This document shows, piece after piece, positions 62,799 through 64,000 of a stretch of 64,000 nt of DNA. Source of the DNA: Ichthyophis bannanicus (taxonomy: Eukaryota > Chordata > Amphibia > Gymnophiona > Ichthyophiidae); NCBI GenBank assembly GCA_033557465.1, contig CM066033.1:383415289-383479288 (forward strand). The letters run 5' to 3'. Each line of letters starts with the position of its first letter. Position 1 is the first letter of the stretch. A program made the translations under genes and the position numbers. A model generated the notes under the pieces. The model searched no databases and was not told the origin of the DNA. It saw only the letters and a program-made list of their open reading frames with translations.

Positions 62799-64000
62799 AT
62801 GCTAGAGAACTTAGCCTTTCTGGCTCTACAACAGCCAGAACCCTTCACCATTCCAGGAAGGTTAGCTCATTTTTCTCCCAGATGGGAGCAAATTACATCA
62901 GAGCAGTGGACCCTCTCCATCATAAGAGAGGGCTACAAACTTCATTTCTCAGACCTTCCTCCCTACACCATGGTGAGACACTTCAATTCTCCCACATCTC
63001 TCCTCGACCTTCTAGATCAGGAGGTGACTACCCTTCTTGCCCAAGGGGCAATAGAAGAAGTTCCTCTTCTTCAGCAGGGGTCAGCGTTCTACTCCCCCTA
63101 TTTTCTCATTCAAAAGAAAACAGGGGGATACAGACCCATCTTAGATCTCAGAGAATTGAACAAATTCCTATACAGGGAGAAGTTCAAGATGCTTTCTCTG
63201 GGCACTCTCCTTCCATACCTGCAGAGTCAGGATTGGCTTTGTTCTCTAGATCTCAAGGATGCGTACACACATGTACTCATCCATCCATCTCACAGAAAAT
63301 TTCTACGTTTTCTTTTCCAAGGAAAACATTACCAGTACAGAGTACTTCCTTTCGGTCTGGCCTCTGCTCCAAGAGTGTTCACCAAATGCATGGCAATAGT
63401 GGCTGCATTTCTACGCACTCTGGGAATTTTTGTCTTCCCATACCTGGACGACTGGCTCATCCGAGCTCCGTCTCAATCAGAGGCCCAGATCTCCCTGAAC
63501 CACACAAGGCACATTCTGCAGTATCTGGGACTGGTGGTAAACCTCCCAAAGTCCCAGCTCACCCCTACTCAGTCCCTAGAATTCATAGGGGCCAGGTTGG
63601 ATACCACCACTGCAAGGGCCTACCTTCCTCATGCCCGTTGCCAACGTCTAGTGCAGCTAGCCTCCCAGATTCAGTCAAAGAGCCACTTAACTGCCAGGGA
63701 GATGCTGCAACTACTAGGCCATATGGCTTCCACAGTACATGTGGTACCCTATGCTCGTCTACACATGAGAGCAGCTCAATGGACTTTGTCCACCCAGTGG
63801 ACTCAAGCTTCAGGAGCTCTCTCAGACCAAATAGCAACCTCCAAACGTCTCTTTTGGTCTCTCCAATGGTGGATGTCCACTCAAAATCTGTTGCTGGGGT
63901 CCCCCTTCCAACAGTTGTTGCCCCAAGCAACCCTCACAACAGATGCCTCCCAAACCGGTTGGGGAGCTCATCTACAAGACCTCTCCACCCAAGGCATTTG
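62799..64000 (+). CDS. D8 RT/RNase H ORF, open to window edge
   Basis: ATG at 62799 just downstream of the gag TGA (62792), +1 relative to gag, with no stop through 64000 (400 codons visible). Residues: FYSPYFLIQKKTGGYRPIL, LDLKDAYTHVLIHPSH, YRVLPFGLASAPRVFTKC and FPYLDDWLIRAPSQ (catalytic DD intact), QLLGHMASTVHVVPYARLHM and the RNase H start LTTDASQTGWGAHLQ. Unlike D6 this copy has an ATG at the ORF start. The -1 frame opposite is also stop-free from 62795 to 64000 by my reading. Confidence 0.88.
   Translation, partial: MLENLAFLALQQPEPFTIPGRLAHFSPRWEQITSEQWTLSIIREGYKLHFSDLPPYTMVRHFNSPTSLLDLLDQEVTTLLAQGAIEEVPLLQQGSAFYSPYFLIQKKTGGYRPILDLRELNKFLYREKFKMLSLGTLLPYLQSQDWLCSLDLKDAYTHVLIHPSHRKFLRFLFQGKHYQYRVLPFGLASAPRVFTKCMAIVAAFLRTLGIFVFPYLDDWLIRAPSQSEAQISLNHTRHILQYLGLVVNLPKSQLTPTQSLEFIGARLDTTTARAYLPHARCQRLVQLASQIQSKSHLTAREMLQLLGHMASTVHVVPYARLHMRAAQWTLSTQWTQASGALSDQIATSKRLFWSLQWWMSTQNLLLGSPFQQLLPQATLTTDASQTGWGAHLQDLSTQGI

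Larger units (their letters stand above)
60587..64000 (+). mobile_element. DIRS element D8, left 3.4 kb, cut by window end
   Basis: Starts ATCTCCAGGAACAAGCAGG at 60587. The left repeat (60587-60750) contains GTCGGTACCGAC. The leader has the same T-rich/A-rich tract as D6 (60870-60902). Gag and the first 400 codons of RT/RNase H follow. Confidence 0.9.

Noticed and set aside
1..64000. tRNA, rRNA or bacterial-type operons
   Set aside because: No cloverleaf with both control boxes, no rRNA core sequence, and splice sites and LINEs show eukaryotic nuclear DNA.

Overview
This window is vertebrate nuclear DNA. It lies inside the gene for NVL (nuclear VCP-like, an AAA+ ATPase), whose + strand runs through it. 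Only two short exons are host coding sequence, at 29487-29563 and 32692-32780. Both have consensus splice sites and join in phase. Nearly everything else is intron filled with nested retrotransposons. The mix (many DIRS-type tyrosine-recombinase elements, plus CR1, L2, RTE/BovB-like and L1/Tx1 LINEs) suggests an amphibian, possibly a caecilian. That is inference from repeat content; no species can be named.

Layout. 1-10.5 kb: an L2 fragment, an antisense RTE, CR1 fragments nested in each other, and a second RTE (sense) split by a nearly full-length L2 with an 8-bp target duplication. 10.5-29.1 kb: a DIRS gag fragment, then one sense L1/Tx1 element visible as three separated pieces. Between the pieces lie a DIRS element (D1) that itself holds another DIRS (D2), an antisense L2, and an antisense L1 of about 5 kb. 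29.1-34.9 kb: NVL exon, CR1, NVL exon, then intron with small palindromic repeats. 34.9-49.7 kb: DIRS D3 (partial), D4 (antisense, carrying a solo LTR), a CR1 3' end, and D5, which is split at its internal complementary region by D6. 49.7-60.6 kb: unclassified repeats, D7 and an antisense LINE. 60.6-64 kb: D8, cut by the window edge.

The DIRS elements are the main interest. D6 (43839-49448) appears intact, with inverted terminal repeats, a right end longer than the left, an internal complementary region that copies both ends, a 600-codon Gag, an RT/RNase H/methyltransferase-like ORF and a tyrosine-recombinase ORF. Gag and recombinase share one reading frame, separated by a TGA. RT/RNase H lies in the +1 frame across the gap. 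The frame opposite RT stays open for 1.2-2 kb in D7 and D8 as well. D2 is a non-autonomous relative that keeps gag and the termini, but its whole pol region is replaced by about 2.4 kb of non-coding DNA. D2 and D6 are inserted without target duplication at T/G-TT sites, as expected for recombinase-mediated integration.

No rRNA, tRNA or CRISPR array was found. Element boundaries are by eye and usually good to a few bases (DIRS ends, the LTR, L2 target duplication) or tens of bases (truncated LINEs).
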